From Rhodococcus opacus (GTDB taxonomy: Bacteria; Actinomycetota; Actinomycetes; Mycobacteriales; Mycobacteriaceae): a stretch of DNA of 64,000 nucleotides. Below the pieces are notes generated by a model. It did not search any database. It had not been told where the DNA came from and saw only the letters and a list, made by a program, of their open reading frames with translations. The stretch's first letter is position 1, and every line of letters begins with the position of its first letter. Positions 61,227-64,000 of this stretch are shown here, one piece after another. The stretch is from the NCBI RefSeq assembly GCF_012396235.1, contig NZ_JAAXPA010000030.1, forward strand, positions 1 to 64,000, in the 5' to 3' direction. The position numbers and the translations under genes are program-made.

Positions 61227-61778
61227 GTGGGGACGGCGCGTCGTCTGGCAGACCTGGATCACCGCCGCCGACGGTGGGCCGTCCTGCGTGCCGTCCTGGC
61301 GGTTGCGGCGACCTGGGCGCTGCTCGGCGCCGTCTACTACCTGGTGCCGGCGAGGAACTACCTCGAAGAGGGCGCCGGCGCCCGGGTGGTGGTCGGAGGT
61401 GCGCTCTTCGCCGGAGTTCTGGTGTGGCAGATCCGCCGGATCCTGCGCGCCCCGCTGCCCCAGCTGCGTGCGATCGAAGCCCTCGGCGCGATCATCGCGC
61501 TGTTCCTGCTCCTCTTCGCCACCACCTATCTGGCGCTGTCCCACACCAGTCCGGCCTCGTTCAACCAGCACCTCGACCACACCCGGGCCCTGTACTTCAC
61601 CATCTCCATCTTCTCGACGGTCGGGTTCGGCGACATCGTCCCCAGAACCGACACCGCCCGCATCCTGGTCAGCGCGCAGATGCTCCTCGACCTGATCCTC
61701 CTCGGGGCCGTGGTGAAACTCCTCGTCACCGCCGCCAGGACCGGTCTCGGACGAGCACATCCAGGACCGCCTTGGTAG
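61227..61778 (+). CDS. Potassium-channel-like membrane protein
   Basis: A 183-residue protein with four membrane segments at about 17-40, 53-70, 82-105 and 145-168. The pore loop before the last segment reads ALYFTISIFSTVGFGDIVPR, containing the K+ selectivity filter TVGFGD (131-136). No RCK or cyclic-nucleotide domain is attached. GTG at 61227, five bases after the previous stop, is the best start in this frame, although no clear ribosome-binding site is seen; coupling with the preceding membrane gene is likely. Confidence 0.82.
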   Translation: MGTARRLADLDHRRRRWAVLRAVLAVAATWALLGAVYYLVPARNYLEEGAGARVVVGGALFAGVLVWQIRRILRAPLPQLRAIEALGAIIALFLLLFATTYLALSHTSPASFNQHLDHTRALYFTISIFSTVGFGDIVPRTDTARILVSAQMLLDLILLGAVVKLLVTAARTGLGRAHPGPPW

Positions 61779-61857
61779 GTGGGTTTGCACCACATCGGGT
61801 CGCGCCCCTGAATCGGAAAAGCCGTCCCAGAAACGAACTCACAGGAAATGGACCGAC

Positions 61858-62271
61858 ATGAACACTGTCAGATTCTTCGAGCTGGCGACGGAATCGTTCG
61901 AGGTGTTGGGTGTTCTGTCGATGGTTGTCGGGTTCCTCTTCGCGTTCGTCCTCGCGGCGTGGACATGGAGGCGAACCGCTGATGGTGGTCGGGCGTTCAC
62001 CACCCTGCGTCAATCACTCGGAGGGGCGATCCTGCTCGGTCTGGAGTTACTGGTCGCGGCGGACATCGTCAAGACCGTCACGTCCGCGCCCTCCCTCACG
62101 GACGCGGCCGTCCTGGGGGTGATCGTGCTGATCCGGACCGTGCTGAGCCTGTCCATCGAAATCGAGATCGACGGAGTAGCACCTTGGAAGAAGGCATTCG
62201 TCACCGGACCCCAGGTCCTCGCGCAGGCCACACGCCAGTCGACGCGACAGGACCCCGACCCGCACGAGTGA
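61858..62271 (+). CDS. DUF1622 membrane protein
   Basis: A 137-residue protein with three hydrophobic segments. TLRQSLGGAILLGLELLVAA followed by DIVKTVT, and VLIRTVLSLSIEIEIDG, are the conserved pattern of DUF1622. Function unknown. It is 79 bases behind the channel-like gene and part of a run of plus-strand membrane genes. Confidence 0.85.
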   Translation: MNTVRFFELATESFEVLGVLSMVVGFLFAFVLAAWTWRRTADGGRAFTTLRQSLGGAILLGLELLVAADIVKTVTSAPSLTDAAVLGVIVLIRTVLSLSIEIEIDGVAPWKKAFVTGPQVLAQATRQSTRQDPDPHE

Positions 62272-62495
62272 GGCCCGAACTGCCCCGAGTCTCGCACCCC
62301 CGCACCGACCGTGTGCAGGCATCGAACCCTCATTGCCGACCCTCGACGATCTGTCCTTCGGCGCCGCGGCGAGAGACGGTTCACCACCGCTGCTCTGGCC
62401 GACAGCGGGCTCGGAGTGCTTTGGTGGAACAGGAGGGGCACACCGATGCAGAGGCGGCTGGTCAGGTCGGGGTCCCCGCCCTAGGAGGGCAGGTC

Positions 62496-63673
62496 ATGAG
62501 CAAAGCCGCCACCGCCGGTGCCTACCGTCATCGACGAATCCTGAACGCCGAACTCGCGGTGCTGTACATCCTCGCCGGGCTGGGTCTGGGACTGACCGTG
62601 CCGAGAATTCGGCGTGGACCCGACCTGCCGGCCCAACAGGTGATCGGCGTCCTGACCACGATCGGACTCGGCGTGCTCGCCTGGTCGCCGTCATCTTTTC
62701 GCTGGGGATCCTGGTCGGACGGTGGGCGGCCTCGAACTACAGCCCGCGCCTGACCCAATTCCGCGACACCCCGATCTTGCGGCAGACCTTCGCGTTCGCC
62801 CTCGGTGTGACCGTCTTCTGCATCTCGGCGGCCTTCACCATCGGCCCCCGCGCCCGGGTATCGATGGCCGTCCTGATTACCGCCATCGTCTTGCTGGTTC
62901 TGATGGCGGGCCTGCTCCGGACACTCCAAGTGACAGTGGCAACCTCCATTCAACTCTCGCCCGTCCTGAGTTCCATCGCCGCCCGCGGCCGCAACCTCCT
63001 CGACGCCGCGTACCCGGACGACGCCGGCACCACGGCGTCACCCGCGGCGCCCCTGCCCGCGCCTTGCACGACGGTTACCTGGCCGAATCCCACGACCGTG
63101 CTGCAAAGAATCCAGGTCGACCGCCTCGTCTGCGCCGCGCAGGCCGCGAATGCGGTCATCGTCCTGCGCGCAGCCCCTGGCATCACCCTGCAGTGCGGCG
63201 TGCCCGTGGCCGACATCCACGGACAGCTCCCCGCCTCGGTAGTCCTCGGCGGGCTGGTCGTCGGCAGCGAGCGGACGTTCGAACAAGACCCGCTGTTCGC
63301 CTTCCGGCTGCTGACCGACATCGCGCTACGCGCCCTGCGGCCCAATGACCCGGCAACCACCGTCCAGGCCCTGGACTACATCGAGGACCTGCTCGGCCGG
63401 GCCGCCGCAGCACCGACCGAACCCCGCCGCGTCACCGACCAGCACCAGGTACTTCGGCTAGTGATCGCACGACCGAGCTGGGAGGAGTTTGTCCGGACCA
63501 GCCTCGACGATCTCATCCCCGCCGCGGCGACCACACCGAGTGTCCTGATCCGCCTCCAGCTACTGCTCGAACGCGTGCAGCATCGGGCCCACCCGGACCA
63601 CCATGAGGTGCTCACCGCGCGGCTGACCCGGGTGAACGACCACCTCACCAAACTCCTTCCACCTCTCGCGTGA
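62496..63673 (+). pseudogene. DUF2254 membrane protein interrupted by a one-base frameshift
   Basis: AGGAGG precedes ATG at 62496. The first frame (MSKAATAGAYRHRRILNAEL, then helix AVLYILAGLGLGLTVP and GVLTTIGLGVLAW) is followed by the DUF2254 signature in the next frame: VAVIFSLGILVGRWAASNYS plus PRLTQFRDTPILRQTFAFAL. The shift lies near 62683, at GCCTGGTCGCC; one missing base would explain it (1,178 bases, 393 codons if one is restored). The remainder, with a cytosolic end TARLTRVNDHLTKLLPPLA, is intact. It may be a recent mutation or a sequencing error. Confidence 0.75.
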
Positions 63674-63736
63674 ACAGCCTGGGACAGAACGAACCCTGGG
63701 CGGCACATCCAGTTAGCGACACGAAGCGAGGACATC

Positions 63737-64000
63737 ATGACCGCAACCCGAGCCCGGCTGATTCGGTTCCTCGGCGTCACCCGGGCGACAGTGGGCGTGG
63801 CAGCCCTGGTGCGGCCCCGGCTGGTGTATCGCTGTCTCGGGGTCAATGCCGGCGCCGACGGCGACACCGTGGCACGGCTGTTCGCCATCCGCGAGGTCGC
63901 AGTGGCCGCTGCGGCCCTGCAACCGGACCCCACCGGACGCCGGCTCGGATTGGCCGTGGGGGTGATAGTCGACTCGGTGGATGCGGTATCGGTAGCAATG
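63737..64000 (+). CDS. Small membrane protein, cut by the window end
   Basis: An 88-codon open frame running to the last base. It begins MTATRARLIRFLGVTRATVG and continues with VAALVRPRLVYRCLGVNAGA and a second hydrophobic segment LGLAVGVIVDSVDAVSVAM. The pattern of a short hydrophobic N-terminus, GVN..AD, then repeated Ala-rich helices resembles DUF4267-like proteins. GCGAGGAC precedes the ATG. It is incomplete, so no length comparison is possible. Confidence 0.6.
   Translation, partial: MTATRARLIRFLGVTRATVGVAALVRPRLVYRCLGVNAGADGDTVARLFAIREVAVAAAALQPDPTGRRLGLAVGVIVDSVDAVSVAM

Overview
The window is high-GC actinobacterial DNA, most likely from Rhodococcus or a close relative in the Mycobacteriales. 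Grounds for this are a SigD/RsdA-type locus, a monomeric NADP isocitrate dehydrogenase, a mycobacterial-size arylsulfatase, a PucR-type regulator beside acyl-CoA catabolism genes, and a very large stand-alone non-ribosomal peptide synthetase (NRPS). All identifications come from reading the translated sequence; no database search was run.

Layout. 0-2.4 kb: isocitrate dehydrogenase with a hairpin at its stop codon. 2.7-16.4 kb: a patchwork of single genes (LLM flavin/F420 oxidoreductase, YCII protein, secreted protein, VOC protein, small membrane proteins, aldehyde dehydrogenase, nitroreductase, SDR). Decaying fragments are mixed in: prpD, an HtrA/PDZ protease and a sigD sigma factor whose RsdA anti-sigma partner is intact. 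16.4-18.9 kb: a decayed RES-domain gene, two overlapping DUF202 genes and an alkyl-sulfatase-type metallo-beta-lactamase. 19-26.2 kb: a PucR-type regulator divergent from a CoA-transferase / MFS / crotonase / fused acyl-CoA dehydrogenase cluster that looks like uptake, CoA activation and oxidation of an organic acid. The same TGTGA-N4-TCACA palindrome lies in front of the regulator/CoA-transferase pair and of the alkyl sulfatase. 26.3-29.7 kb: a FUSC membrane protein and a ruined ABC importer.

29.9-55.7 kb (minus strand): a 25.9-kb NRPS locus. It reads as one seven-module synthetase: starter C-A(N-methyltransferase)-T, C-A-T, C-A-T, C-A-T, C-A-T-E, C-A-T, C-A-T-TE. One extra base in the module-3 C domain splits it into two open frames. 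Removing that base restores one frame of 8,618 codons before the stop. A perfect hairpin covers the ribosome-binding site of its start.

56.3-57.1 kb: directly upstream on the same strand is an apparent three-gene operon. It encodes a 59-residue secreted two-cysteine peptide, a small diverged SigD-like protein, and a 46-residue membrane peptide overlapping it by GTGA. This cassette next to the giant NRPS is the most intriguing possible undescribed system here; any link between them is inference. 58-64 kb: an arylsulfatase, then a run of membrane-protein genes (four-helix protein, K+-channel-like protein, DUF1622, a frameshifted DUF2254 protein, and a gene cut by the window end).
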